DNA of 64,000 nucleotides, taken from positions 1 to 64,000 of the forward strand of contig CAVXHJ010000029.1 in NCBI GenBank assembly GCA_963761435.1. The letters run 5' to 3'. The position numbers were made by a program, and so were the translations under genes. Below, piece by piece: positions 17,419 to 26,193 of this stretch; within the stretch, counting starts at the first letter, position 1, and each line of letters begins with the position of its first letter. The DNA is from Roseiarcus sp963761435. Its GTDB lineage: Bacteria; Pseudomonadota; Alphaproteobacteria; Rhizobiales; Beijerinckiaceae. The notes below the pieces were generated by a model. That model saw nothing but the letters and a program-made list of their open reading frames with translations. It was not told where the DNA came from and made no database searches.

Positions 17419-18246
17419 TCAGGCCAGCAGCGACTTGATCCGTTCGGCGTCGTCGGGCGTTGCGGGATTGTAGACGACCATGGTGAGGTCGGTTCGGCCA
17501 TCGACCGCGAAGGCCGAATATTCGATGGCGAGCGGGCCGAGCGTCGGGTGCTTGATGTGTTTGACGGCCTCGCCGTGGTGGCCGCTAACATCGTTGTCTC
17601 GCCACATCGCGCTGAACTCCGGACTGAGGCGGCGGAGTTCATCGACGAGAGGCTCGACCTCGGCCGCGGCGCCGGCGCGGACCGCGTCCGCCCGGAACGC
17701 GCCGAGCACGAACCGCGCCACGCTCTCCCAGTCATATTGCGCGGCCCGGGCGCGCGGGTCGAGGAAGACGTAGCGCAGGATGTTGCGCTGCTCCGGCGGC
17801 GCCGATCCATAGTCTCCGAAGACCACGGTCGCCGCGCGGTTCCAGGCGACGACGTCCCATATCGCCGTCCTGACCACGGCGGGGCTGGGGTCCAGCGCGT
17901 CGAGAACGCGTTGCAGGCGCGGCGTGACGCTTCCCCCCGCCCGGTAGCGGACCTCGGGAGGCCGGCCGAGGCCGACCAGGAACAGGTGTTCGCGCTCGAC
18001 ATCCGTCAGCATGAGCGCGCGCGAGATCCGGTCGAGCACGTCGGCCGAGGGCGCGCCGCCGCGCCCCTGCTCGAGCCATGTGTACCAGGTCGGACTGATG
18101 TTGGCGCGCTGGGCCACTTCCTCGCGGCGCAGGCCGGGGGTGCGGCGGCGCTCCGCCGGCAAGCCGAAGGAGGCTGGATCGAGCTTCGTGCGGCGGTCCT
18201 TCAGGTAGCCGCCGAGCCGGTTCTCGTCGGTAAGCGATTCGCTCAT
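17419..18246 (-). CDS. MmyB-family XRE transcriptional regulator
   Basis: 275 aa. Residues ~8-80 are an XRE HTH with TPGLRREEVAQRANISPTWY and WLEQGRG, the signature of the MmyB/ClgR-like group. The C-terminal ~190 residues form the MmyB ligand-binding (PAS-like) domain (WDVVAWNRAATVVFGDY, NILRYVFLDP). It is divergent from two NAD-dependent epimerase-like genes, and such regulators commonly control the adjacent oxidoreductase. An inverted repeat at 18311-18330 is a candidate target. Confidence 0.85.
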   Translation of the reverse strand: MSESLTDENRLGGYLKDRRTKLDPASFGLPAERRRTPGLRREEVAQRANISPTWYTWLEQGRGGAPSADVLDRISRALMLTDVEREHLFLVGLGRPPEVRYRAGGSVTPRLQRVLDALDPSPAVVRTAIWDVVAWNRAATVVFGDYGSAPPEQRNILRYVFLDPRARAAQYDWESVARFVLGAFRADAVRAGAAAEVEPLVDELRRLSPEFSAMWRDNDVSGHHGEAVKHIKHPTLGPLAIEYSAFAVDGRTDLTMVVYNPATPDDAERIKSLLA

Positions 18247-18310
18247 CCTGTTAGCCGTCTTAATATGATAAGATCACTACTTTACTACAATAGCACGGAA
18301 GCCCAAGTTT

Positions 18311-18330
18311 GTCTCCAAGCAAATGGAGAC
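18311..18330 (+). promoter_or_regulatory. Perfect 7-bp inverted repeat covering the ribosome site of the epimerase gene
   Basis: GTCTCCA, six bases (AGCAAA), then TGGAGAC: perfect 7-bp arms. The right arm contains the GGAG that is the ribosome site of the ATG at 18337. It could be an operator for the divergent MmyB regulator or an RNA hairpin that masks the ribosome site. Confidence 0.45.
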
Positions 18331-18336
18331 TTCGTT

Positions 18337-19347
18337 ATGCGCGTATTCGTCACCGGCGCGACCGGCTGGGTCGGCTCCGCCGTCGTCAAGGACCTTTTGT
18401 CATCGGGACATGAGGTCGTGGGTTTGACGACGACGTCTCAGGGAGCGCGAAAGCTGGAGGCGTTGGGCGCAAAGGCGCGCGTCGGCAGGCTTGGCGAGCA
18501 TGATCTCCTGCGCGAGGCCGCCGCGGAGTCGGACGGGGTGATCCACACCGCCTTCATCCACGGGCTGTCCAACATGAGTGTGTCGACACGCGTCCGACTG
18601 TTCGCCGGGGCGCTGAATGGCGGCGTGGTCGCAAGCTTCCTCCGGATCCTCCAGCAAACGGAAACGGGGGCAATCGGCGCCTTGGGCGCGGGTCTCGAAG
18701 GCTCCGCACGCCCGCTGGTCGTCGCCTCGGGGGTTCTTGCCCTGCCGCAGGGCAGGGTCTCGGACGAGCGCGACAATCACATGCCCACGGGTCCCAACCG
18801 GTCGTTCTCCGAGGCGGCGGCGCTCGACTTCGTTGGGCGAGGGGTTCGCTCGACGATCGTGCGGCTTGCCCCGACCGTCCACGGCGCCGGCGAACATGGC
18901 TTCGTCGCCCGCATCATCGCCCTCGCGCGCAAGAAGGGTGTTTCCCCTTATATTGGCGACGGCGCCAATCGATGGCCCGCCGTGCATGTGTCCGACGCGG
19001 CAAGGCTCTTTCGCCTTGCCCTCGAAAACGGCGAAGCCGGGGCGAAGTTCCACGGCGTCGACGAAGCCGGCGTTCCCTTCCGCGAGATCGCGTCGCTGAT
19101 CGCCGCCAGGCTCAAGATCCCCGCTGTCGGCGTCACGGCGGCAAAAGCCGCCAGGCATTTTGGCGTGATCGCTCCATTCGTCGGGTTCGACAATCCGGCA
19201 TCCAGCGAATGGACGCGGAATACGCTCGGCTGGCTGCCCGAGCAGGCCGGGCTGCTCGCCGACATGGAAGCCCATTATTTCGGATCGTCCTCCCTGCGAG
19301 CCCCGGCGCGGCCCATCGGAGAAGCGAGTTCGGGCATAGTTTCGTAA
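18337..19347 (+). CDS. NAD-dependent epimerase/dehydratase-like SDR, copy 1
   Basis: The frame is open far upstream (to 17548), but ATG 18337 has GGAGA 7 bases upstream and gives the proper N-terminus MRVFVTGATGWVGSAVV with the GxxGxxG NAD(P) loop (336 aa). Later motifs are SDGVIHTAFIHG, RPLVVASG, the rotated active site region, ANRWPAVHVSDAARL and PASSEWTRNTLGW. Compared with the downstream paralogue it carries about 20 extra residues after FIHG (SNMSVSTRVRLFAG...). It is probably an extended SDR acting on a small ketone or sugar-like substrate. 18 bp separate it from the paralogue. Confidence 0.8.
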   Translation: MRVFVTGATGWVGSAVVKDLLSSGHEVVGLTTTSQGARKLEALGAKARVGRLGEHDLLREAAAESDGVIHTAFIHGLSNMSVSTRVRLFAGALNGGVVASFLRILQQTETGAIGALGAGLEGSARPLVVASGVLALPQGRVSDERDNHMPTGPNRSFSEAAALDFVGRGVRSTIVRLAPTVHGAGEHGFVARIIALARKKGVSPYIGDGANRWPAVHVSDAARLFRLALENGEAGAKFHGVDEAGVPFREIASLIAARLKIPAVGVTAAKAARHFGVIAPFVGFDNPASSEWTRNTLGWLPEQAGLLADMEAHYFGSSSLRAPARPIGEASSGIVS

Positions 19348-19365
19348 AACACTGGAGGACTGATC

Positions 19366-20265
19366 ATGCGCGTATTTGTCACCGGCGCGACCGGATTCAT
19401 CGGCTCGGCCCTGGTCAAGGAATTGATCGGAGCCGGCCATAAGGTCATCGGCGTCTCCCGATCGGATGAGAAGGCGCCGGCGCTCGCCGCCGCCGGCGCC
19501 GAAGTCTATCGCGGGTCGATCGACGATCCGGACAGCCTCAAGGACGGCGCCGCGCGTTCCGACGCCGTCGTCCATCTTGCCTTCAACCACGACTTCTCGC
19601 AGTTCGCGGCGAATTGCGAGACCGACCGGCGCGTGATCAGCACACTCGGCTCTGTCCTCGCCGGCTCCGGCCGGCCGCTCATAGTGACTTCGGGGACCGC
19701 AATCGCCAAAGTCCCGCCCGGCGAGCTCGCGAGAGAAGATGCGCCGAGGGTGACCTCAAGCGACTTTCCCCGCGCGGCTTCGGAGGAGGCGGCCGCCGAC
19801 GCCGCCGCAGCGGGCGGGGTCAACGTGTCCGTGATGCGCTTGCCCCAGGTTCATGACCCCGAGCGGCAGGGCCTGATCAGCCCGTGGATCATGATCGCCC
19901 GGCAGAAGGGCGTGTTCGCCTATGTCGGAGAGGGGCGAAATCGTTGGCCCGCCGCTCATGTCAGCGACGTCGCCCGCCTTTACCGGCTCGCGGTCGAAAA
20001 GGCGGAGCCGGGCGCGGTCTATAATGCGGTCGCCGAGGAGGGCGTCGCCGCGCGCGACATTGCCGCGGCGATCGGCCAGCGACTGTCGCTCCCGGTCAAA
20101 TCCATCGGGCCGGACGAGGCGCCGGCCTATTTCGGCTGGCTCGCGCATCTCGCGGCGCGCGACATGCCCGCATCGAGCGCTGAGACGCGGAAGAAACTCA
20201 AATGGGAGCCGACAGGACCCAGTTTGATCGCCGATCTCGAACGCTTGCCCGTCGCCGGTCGCTGA
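19366..20265 (+). CDS. NAD-dependent epimerase/dehydratase-like SDR, copy 2
   Basis: 299 aa, a tandem paralogue of the preceding gene. MRVFVTGATGFIGSALVKEL holds the NAD(P) loop; AVVHLAFNHDFSQFA, RPLIVTSGTAIAK, RNRWPAAHVSDVARLYRLA and PASSAETRKKLKW follow. A ribosome site (GGAGG) precedes the ATG at 19366, and it forms a two-gene operon with copy 1. The family is widespread in soil proteobacteria with few tested functions. Substrate unknown. Confidence 0.82.
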   Translation: MRVFVTGATGFIGSALVKELIGAGHKVIGVSRSDEKAPALAAAGAEVYRGSIDDPDSLKDGAARSDAVVHLAFNHDFSQFAANCETDRRVISTLGSVLAGSGRPLIVTSGTAIAKVPPGELAREDAPRVTSSDFPRAASEEAAADAAAAGGVNVSVMRLPQVHDPERQGLISPWIMIARQKGVFAYVGEGRNRWPAAHVSDVARLYRLAVEKAEPGAVYNAVAEEGVAARDIAAAIGQRLSLPVKSIGPDEAPAYFGWLAHLAARDMPASSAETRKKLKWEPTGPSLIADLERLPVAGR

Positions 20266-20350
20266 AGTCCGCGCTGAAGGTCGCTTGCCCTTCCTGGCGC
20301 GGCGCGGATAATGCCTGAGCGGCGCATACAGCGCCGCTCAAAAGGTCACC

Positions 20351-21826
20351 ATGCGCATCGTAGTGCTTGCTGGCGCGCTCGCCGTCGTGCTGGCCGCTTC
20401 CATTCCGGCCGCGGCCGAATCCCTGATCCTCACCTATCACAATGCGCCCGATCGCTCCGGCATGTATGTCATGCCCGGCCTCACCTATGAGCGCGCGCGG
20501 GGTTTGCGGCTCGACCCCTCGTTCCACGGGGTCTATCGCGGCGAGGTCTATGCGCAGCCGCTACTGTGGCGTGATCCAGCCACGGGCGCTGGCGTGCTGA
20601 TCGTGGCGACCGAGGAAAACGAAGTCTACGCCCTCGACGAAAAGACCGGCGCGCAAATCTGGATGCGCGCGCTCGGCGCGCCGATCCCGCGCGAAACTCT
20701 CCGCTGTGGCGATATCTGGCCGCTCGGCGTGACCGGCACCCCGGTCATCGATAAGGCGCGCGCGACTCTCTATCTCGACGCGGCGGTCATGCGCGGCGCC
20801 GGGCCGCGGCACGAAGTCTATGCGATTTCGCTTGCCGACGGATCGATCGAGCCTGGCTGGCCGGTCGACGTGGCGAGAGCGCTGGGCGGAAACTTCGATC
20901 CCTCGCTGCAATACGAGCGTGGCGCACTCGCCGAGCTCGGCGGCAGGGTCTTCGTCGCCTTTGGCGGCCTCGCCGGCGATTGCGGCGTCTATCACGGGTA
21001 CGTCGTCGGATTTTCCACTGCCGAGCCGGGCAAGGTCGTGAGCTTCGCGACCCGCGGACGAGGCGGCGGCGTCTGGGGGCAGGGCGGCGTCACCAGCGAC
21101 GGCAAGTCGCTGTTCGTTACGACCGGAAATACCATTTTCGCCAAGGAATGGGGCGACGGCGAAGCGGTCCTGCGCTTCGGTGCAGACCTCGCTCGCCCGG
21201 TCGCGCAGCGCGACTATTTCGCCCCATCGGACTGGAAGGCCCTTGACGACCACGATCTTGACCTCGGCGGCACGGCGGCGATTCCGCTCGACGTCCCTGG
21301 CGCCAAGGGAGTCCGGAAGCTGCTCCTGGCCATCGGGAAGAATGGCGACGCATACCTCATCGACCGCGACAACCTCGGCGGTATCGGGGGCCAGCTCGCA
21401 AGCGCCCATGTGAGCGCGTTGCGAACCATAGCGTCGCCAGCGGTTTGGAGCGCCGGCGAAGATGTTTTCGTCGCGCTGCAGGACACCGGCGCGAATTGCC
21501 CGCCGGACAAGCCGACCAGAGATCTCGTCGTCCTCAGAATCCGCGCCGCCCCCACGCCGGTGATCGACACAGCCTGGTGCGGCTCCGTCCCAAGCATCCA
21601 CGGTTCGCCGATCGTCACGACCACCGACGGCCGGTCAGACCCAATTCTGTTCGCGCTTGGCGCCTACGGCGACAACCGGCTCTACGCTTTCAGGGGCGAC
21701 ACCGGCGAACTGATCGCGTCGCCGCCGGATCGCATGCTTGGAACGGTCAAGTTTCAGACGCTCATCGCCGCAGACGGCAGACTTTTCGTCACGACGACCG
21801 GGAAGATGTACGCCTTCACGTTCTAA
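20351..21826 (+). CDS. Exported PQQ-like beta-propeller protein
   Basis: 491 aa with a signal peptide (MRIVVLAGALAVVLAASIPAAAES). Blade-like repeats follow: VYAQPLLW, LIVATEENEVYALDEKTG AQIW, TGTPVIDKARATLYLDA and later GDAYLIDRDNLGGIGGQL. This is the PQQ-type propeller pattern of BamB-like and quinoprotein-like proteins. No Cys-Cys disulfide ring or clear catalytic Asp of alcohol dehydrogenases was recognised, so a structural or binding role is as likely as catalysis. It sits alone after the SDR pair, on the same strand. Confidence 0.7.
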   Translation: MRIVVLAGALAVVLAASIPAAAESLILTYHNAPDRSGMYVMPGLTYERARGLRLDPSFHGVYRGEVYAQPLLWRDPATGAGVLIVATEENEVYALDEKTGAQIWMRALGAPIPRETLRCGDIWPLGVTGTPVIDKARATLYLDAAVMRGAGPRHEVYAISLADGSIEPGWPVDVARALGGNFDPSLQYERGALAELGGRVFVAFGGLAGDCGVYHGYVVGFSTAEPGKVVSFATRGRGGGVWGQGGVTSDGKSLFVTTGNTIFAKEWGDGEAVLRFGADLARPVAQRDYFAPSDWKALDDHDLDLGGTAAIPLDVPGAKGVRKLLLAIGKNGDAYLIDRDNLGGIGGQLASAHVSALRTIASPAVWSAGEDVFVALQDTGANCPPDKPTRDLVVLRIRAAPTPVIDTAWCGSVPSIHGSPIVTTTDGRSDPILFALGAYGDNRLYAFRGDTGELIASPPDRMLGTVKFQTLIAADGRLFVTTTGKMYAFTF

Positions 21827-21982
21827 GCGGGGCCTTCCGAATCGATCGCCGGCGCAAGCAACCGGGGCGTGGAAAAGCCATATTAACAATCACAACTTAT
21901 CGCTTTCGCCTTGAAGCGGGTTTTGTGCCATAAGCCGCCGTTGGCGACTTGGGTTTAAGTGCGGGCGAGCAGGAGGAAAATC

Positions 21983-22411
21983 ATGGTTCGGTCGAGTTTG
22001 GCTAAGAGCGCTTGCGTGGGGATAGCGCTGTTCGGCATTTGCGCGCAGCCCGCCAGCGCCGTCGTCGTCCACCGGGGAGCCACTGCCGTCGGCCCCCGCG
22101 GCGGGGTCTACCATCGGGGCGGAACCTGGGCCGGCCACCCCGGCTACGGCGGCGGCGGCGTCTATCGCGGCGGGGTCTATCGCGGCGGCGCTTATGGGTA
22201 TCACGGCGGAGTTTATCGCGGCTACGGCGGCTGGGCGCGGCCGGGCGGGTACTGGTGGCCGACCGGAGGCGCGATCGCCGCCGGTGCGGCGATCGGCGTC
22301 CTCGCCACGGGCGCGGCGATCGCCTACGCCGGCCAGCCGCCCGCGCCGGGCTTGTGCTGGTACTACACCGATCCGAGCTACCGCCAGGGCTTCTGGGACG
22401 CCTGCCAGTAG
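21983..22411 (+). CDS. Secreted Gly/Tyr-rich protein with GLCWYYTDP C-terminal module
   Basis: ATG 21983, with AGGAGGAAAATC immediately upstream, is a better start than 21959 (142 aa). It has a signal peptide (MVRSSLAKSACVGIALFGICAQPASA), then a Gly/Tyr/His repeat region (GGVYRGGVYRGGAYGYHGG). A C-terminal module follows: WWPTGGAIAAGAAIGVLATG, then PPAPGLCWYYTDPSYRQGFWDACQ. The last ~55 residues match the protein at 14149-14715 closely, while the repeat regions differ completely. Probably an envelope protein; function unknown. A strong hairpin follows the stop codon. Confidence 0.68.
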   Translation: MVRSSLAKSACVGIALFGICAQPASAVVVHRGATAVGPRGGVYHRGGTWAGHPGYGGGGVYRGGVYRGGAYGYHGGVYRGYGGWARPGGYWWPTGGAIAAGAAIGVLATGAAIAYAGQPPAPGLCWYYTDPSYRQGFWDACQ

Positions 22412-22432
22412 GGCGCGTCTTCAACTCGGGTC

Positions 22433-22461
22433 GGGCGGGCGACCGCCAAGGTCGCCCGCCC
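22433..22461 (+). terminator. Terminator-like hairpin after the secreted protein gene
   Basis: Perfect 12-bp stem, GGGCGGGCGACC with GGTCGCCCGCCC, loop GCCAA, 21 bp after the stop at 22411. No U-run follows, so Rho-independent termination is likely but not certain. Confidence 0.6.
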
Positions 22462-22497
22462 GTCAGAGCCGGATGTTGGACCGCCCAGCGCCGGTTA

Positions 22498-22556
22498 CAG
22501 AAAAAGGCGCCTAACTGCCTGATAGGGCTTGCGCGAACACAAAAGCGCACATCCCA
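22498..22556. repeat. Copy A of a ~60-bp dispersed repeat
   Basis: Starts CAGAAAAAGGCGCCT, then a diverged middle with CTGATAGGG, and ends AAAAGCGCACATCCCA. The same order of blocks occurs at 57975-58032, so the two are related. Here it lies between a terminator hairpin and the isovaleryl-CoA dehydrogenase gene. Confidence 0.55.
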
Positions 22557-22649
22557 TCCCAGAACGTGGTTCGGCTCCCTCGCCGCCGCCTTGCCAAGCG
22601 CCGCCGATTGCCGCCAAGGTCGGGCAAGCCCGCCCTCAAGAGGCCCGCC

Positions 22650-23828
22650 ATGGCCATGATCCCCAACGCGCCCCGCCCGTTCGACTTCGACCTTGGCGAA
22701 AGCGCCGCGATGATCCGCGACAGCGCCCGAAATTTTGCCGAGAAGGAGATCGCCCCGCGCGCCGCCGCGATCGACCGCGACAATCTCTTCCCGCGTGACC
22801 TTTGGCCGAAGTTGGGGGCGCTCGGTCTGCACGGAATCACCGCGCCCGAGGAATATGGCGGGCTCGCGCTCGGCTACCTCGAGCACTGCGTGGCGATGGA
22901 AGAGGTGTCGCGCGCGAGCGGCGCGGTCGGGCTCTCCTATGGAGCCCATTCGAATCTCTGCATCAATCAGATCGTCCGCAACGGCGACGAGCGCCAGAAA
23001 GCGCGCTACCTGCCGAAGCTCATTTCGGGCGAGCATGTCGGCGCGCTCGCGATGTCGGAGCCGAACGCCGGCTCGGACGTCGTGTCAATGACGACGCGGG
23101 CCGAGAAGCGGGGAGACCGCTACGTCATCAATGGCGCGAAGATGTGGATCACCAACGGTCCGGTGGCCGAGACCCTCGTCGTCTACGCCAAGACCGACCC
23201 GGCCGCGGGCGCGCGCGGCATCACCGCCTTCATTGTCGAGCGCGGCATGAAGGGCTTCTCGCAAGGCGCGAAGCTCGACAAGCTCGGCATGCGCGGCTCC
23301 GACACTTCCGAATTGGTGTTCGCCGACTGTGAAGTCCCGGAGGGAAACGTGCTGGGCGGGGTCGGCAAAGGCGTCAACGTGCTGATGAGCGGCCTCGACT
23401 ACGAGCGCGTGGTGCTGTCGGCCGGGCCGCTTGGCCTCATGCAGGCGGCGCTCGACGTTGTGCTGCCCTATGTCCACGAGCGCAAGCAGTTCGGCCAGCC
23501 GATCGGGACTTTCCAATTGGTCCAGGGCAAGCTCGCCGACATGTACGTGACGATGAACGCGGCGAAGGCCTACGTCTATGCGGTCGCCAAGGCCTGCGAC
23601 CGTGGCCAGACCACGCGCGAGGACGCGGCGGGCGCGATCCTCTACGCCGCCGAGCGCGCGACCCAAGTCGCCCTCGACGCGATCCAGATTCTGGGCGGCA
23701 ACGGCTATACCAACGACTATCCGCTCGGGCGCCTCCTGCGCGACGCCAAGCTTTACGAGATCGGCGCTGGCACAAGCGAAATCCGCCGCATGCTGATCGG
23801 GCGCGAGCTCTATGAGAAGAGCGCGTGA
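22650..23828 (+). CDS. ivd: Isovaleryl-CoA dehydrogenase
   Basis: ATG 22650 (392 aa), the usual family length; an upstream extension of the frame to 22566 is not needed. SEPNAGSDVVSM, KMWITNGP and TSELVFADCEVPEGN are acyl-CoA dehydrogenase signatures. The catalytic Glu sits in GLDYERVVLSAGPLGLMQ, the position characteristic of isovaleryl-CoA dehydrogenase rather than the C-terminal position of medium-chain enzymes. QILGGNGYTNDYPLGRLLRDAK and GTSEIRRMLIGREL complete the family. It oxidises isovaleryl-CoA to 3-methylcrotonyl-CoA with FAD in leucine catabolism. The other liu/mcc genes are not adjacent here. Confidence 0.9.
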   Translation: MAMIPNAPRPFDFDLGESAAMIRDSARNFAEKEIAPRAAAIDRDNLFPRDLWPKLGALGLHGITAPEEYGGLALGYLEHCVAMEEVSRASGAVGLSYGAHSNLCINQIVRNGDERQKARYLPKLISGEHVGALAMSEPNAGSDVVSMTTRAEKRGDRYVINGAKMWITNGPVAETLVVYAKTDPAAGARGITAFIVERGMKGFSQGAKLDKLGMRGSDTSELVFADCEVPEGNVLGGVGKGVNVLMSGLDYERVVLSAGPLGLMQAALDVVLPYVHERKQFGQPIGTFQLVQGKLADMYVTMNAAKAYVYAVAKACDRGQTTREDAAGAILYAAERATQVALDAIQILGGNGYTNDYPLGRLLRDAKLYEIGAGTSEIRRMLIGRELYEKSA

Positions 23829-23844
23829 GCGATGGACGGCCCCG

Positions 23845-24711
23845 TCAAAAATTCCGCCATACCGCGAGCACGGCGCCCTTCTGCGTGTTGGTCTTGACCG
23901 TCCATACTGTCGAGAACAGGCCAAGCTGCACCGACCATTTGTCGTCGAGCGCGTAGACGAGGCTGGCCTCGACCACCGACTGTCGCCAAGCCACGAAGGT
24001 GGGGTTGGTCGACGGTGAAGAGATCGTCGTGAAGTCTTGCAGCATCAGCATCAGTTTTGGCGTGAACTTGAACCCTACGGTTAGGTCCCCGTGCCACTCG
24101 TCAGGCGGGCCGGCGGTGCGCAGGCGGTAGGCGACTTCGGCATCGACGAAACCGGGCGTTGCGCCAACCTTGAAGTTGGTCCCTGCGTTCACCCGCGCTT
24201 CGCCCGCCCATCCGGTGTTGCCCTCCTGGGCTGGCGCGCTCGCGTCATGGGCGCCGGGGATGAATGCCGTCGCTTCGCCCGAGAACACCCATTCGCCGGT
24301 CGACCAGAGTTTCGCCCTCAAGCCCACATCGGAATAGTCGAGGCCGTTATAAGTGTCCGGCGTTGGCGCCCCGAGCGCGTAATGCTCGAACGCGGTCTGG
24401 CCAAATATTGTGAGTGAATCCGTGAGCCCGTATTGGAGGTAAGTCTGCGCGTCGAAGCGGCCTTGGTTGACCGGGGGATTGCCCCCCCAAGGCGGGCCAA
24501 AGCCCGTCCAGCCGTAAAGCGTCTCGATCAATTGGCCGCTTCCTTGCGGCAACGTCCAAGCGCCGCCGAACGCGGCGCCTGGCGCGACGACCGCCGCAAG
24601 CGCTGCTGCGGCGACCCACGAACGCCACGACTGCGGGCCGGCGCGGGTCAAGAAACTGTCCCCCAACGCAACATGCACCTCCTCGCGGGCGCGCATCTTT
24701 CGTTGGAGCAA
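23845..24711 (-). CDS. Putative outer-membrane barrel protein
   Basis: 288 aa. An unusually long, positively charged N-terminus precedes a hydrophobic signal (WVAAAALAAVVAPGAAFGGA); a shorter start inside may be correct. The mature part is a series of amphipathic strands: TYLQYGLTDSLTIFGQTAFE, VGLRAKLWSTGEWVFSGE, GDLTVGFKFTPKLMLMLQ and KWSVQLGLFSTVWTV. It ends in VWRNF with a terminal Phe, as outer-membrane barrels do. No specific family is certain; it resembles MetA-like or transporter-like barrels. It is convergent with ivd and divergent from lipB. Confidence 0.6.
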   Translation of the reverse strand: MLQRKMRAREEVHVALGDSFLTRAGPQSWRSWVAAAALAAVVAPGAAFGGAWTLPQGSGQLIETLYGWTGFGPPWGGNPPVNQGRFDAQTYLQYGLTDSLTIFGQTAFEHYALGAPTPDTYNGLDYSDVGLRAKLWSTGEWVFSGEATAFIPGAHDASAPAQEGNTGWAGEARVNAGTNFKVGATPGFVDAEVAYRLRTAGPPDEWHGDLTVGFKFTPKLMLMLQDFTTISSPSTNPTFVAWRQSVVEASLVYALDDKWSVQLGLFSTVWTVKTNTQKGAVLAVWRNF

Positions 24712-24895
24712 GCGGGCGCGTCACCTCAAGGCGGCTTCACGAGGGAACGCTGGCGTTAAGGATCCGTCAAGCACGAATCAGCGTCGTCAACCAAAAAACC
24801 TAATGCACGCAACGAGTTGTGCGCATTCGTCGGCGGCTTCTCGCGCCAGCGGGCGCAAGTCTCGCGTCCACTCGCGCCATCTGATACAAGGCGGC

Positions 24896-25631
24896 GTGTC
24901 CAATTCGCGCCTTGCGCTGCGCGCCCCCGTGTTTGCGCCCGATAGCGCGCCGCCAGTCGAATGGCTCGTCTCGCCGGGGCTGACCCCATACGTCGATGCT
25001 CTCACCGAAATGGAGGCGCGAGCGGACGCGATCGCGCACGGAGCTGCGCCCGAGCGGGTTTGGCTTGTCGAGCATCCCGCGCTCTACACGGCCGGCACGA
25101 GCGCCAAGGAAAGTGACCTCATTGACGCGCGCTTTCCGGTTCATCGTGTCGGCCGCGGCGGCCAGTTCACCTATCACGGGCCAGGGCAGCGGGTCGCCTA
25201 CGTCATGCTCGACCTCAACCGCCGTCGCCGAGATGTGCGAGCTTATGTCGCAGCGCTTGAGCGCTGGCTGATCGAGTTGCTCACGGCGTTTGAGGTCGCC
25301 GGCGAGACGCGCGAGGACCGAGTTCGGGGTGTGGGTGGCGCGCCCCGACAAGCGGCGGTCGCCCAGCGGCGAAATGGCCGAAGACAAGATCGCAGCAATC
25401 GGCGTGCGCGTGCGCCGCTGGGCGACCTTTCACGGCGCGGCGCTGAACGTTGATCCTGATCTCTCGCATTTTTCTGGCATCGCGCCATGCGGGATCCGGG
25501 AGGCTCACTATGGCGTCACCAGCCTCATTGACCTCGGCCGCCCGGCGACGATGGCGCGGACGGACATCGCGTTGCGCGCGTCGTTCGAGAAGATCTTCGG
25601 GCCAACGTTCGATCCGCCTGTGAGCTTATGA
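24896..25631 (+). pseudogene. lipB: Lipoyl(octanoyl) transferase LipB, interrupted by a +1 frameshift
   Basis: GTG 24896 begins VSNSRLALRAP. The first frame covers PPVEWLVSPGLTPYVDAL, RVWLVEHPALYTAGTSAKES and GRGGQFTYHGPGQRVAYVMLDL, then loses sense after REDR. The +1 frame resumes with GVWVARPDK, AEDKIAAIGVRVRRW (catalytic Lys), FHGAALNVDPDL and FSGIAPCGI (catalytic Cys), ending at TGA 25631. An extra T at 25323-25324 (GAGTTCGGGG) explains the break. LipB moves octanoyl from ACP to lipoyl domains. Both catalytic residues survive, so a sequence error is likelier than loss. Confidence 0.8.
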
Positions 25632-25680
25632 GCTTGCGCCGTGGGTTGCTCGCCCGGTTGGCGGTAACTATAGGCGTGAC

Positions 25681-26193
25681 ATGGATCTTCAGATCGGGCT
25701 GCCGGAGGCGAGCCGGCGAGTGTTCTGGGCGCGTCATTACGCGCGCCGGCGTCTGTTGAGCGAACATGCGGCGCCGTTCGCTCCCGCGCATTACGCGCTG
25801 ATCGGCGAGGGGCTCGGCTATCGCCCAAATGGCTTCTTCGACCCACATTATTTCCGCGAGCGCGCGAGCAGCGCCGGCGCCGCAAGTCGTGGCTTGCTCG
25901 CCGCCTATCTCGCCCGACCCGACGAGAATGCGCCGCCGCCTTCGGCCGAATTCGACCACGCCTGGTACATGTCGCAGAACCCGGATTGGAGCCGCAGTCA
26001 TCCGCACCCATTCTTGCACTTTCTCGAGCGCGGAATGTCGATGGGAAAGCGTCCGCGGCCGGATATCGACGTTGAGTTCCTCCGCGATGTCATTCGCGGC
26101 AAGGGACGCTCGCTCGAAGAGGCGGCCTTTCGCGTGTTCGAGCCCCTGCCGCGGGACGCCGATATGGCGCCCCGCTCAACCGGCGGCAATTGA
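25681..26193 (+). CDS. N-terminal part of a glycan-related protein, probably split from the next frame
   Basis: 170 aa with no signal peptide. It carries two copies of the FDP-type unit seen at the N-terminus of many alphaproteobacterial glycosyltransferases: NGFFDPHYFRERAS and FDHAWYMSQNPDW followed by HPFLHFLERGMSMGKRP. These units are often fused to a catalytic domain. The frame ends APRSTGGN and overlaps the next frame at TTGA. Reading the +2 frame across 26165-26180 gives APLNRRQLRERQDRFF without a stop, so the two frames look like one gene broken at a CCCC run (26169-26172). Confidence 0.55.
   Translation: MDLQIGLPEASRRVFWARHYARRRLLSEHAAPFAPAHYALIGEGLGYRPNGFFDPHYFRERASSAGAASRGLLAAYLARPDENAPPPSAEFDHAWYMSQNPDWSRSHPHPFLHFLERGMSMGKRPRPDIDVEFLRDVIRGKGRSLEEAAFRVFEPLPRDADMAPRSTGGN

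Noticed and set aside
18600..18660. Possible compensating frameshifts in epimerase copy 1, which has ~20 extra residues here
   Set aside because: The frame stays open and alignable on both sides; an ordinary family insertion explains it.
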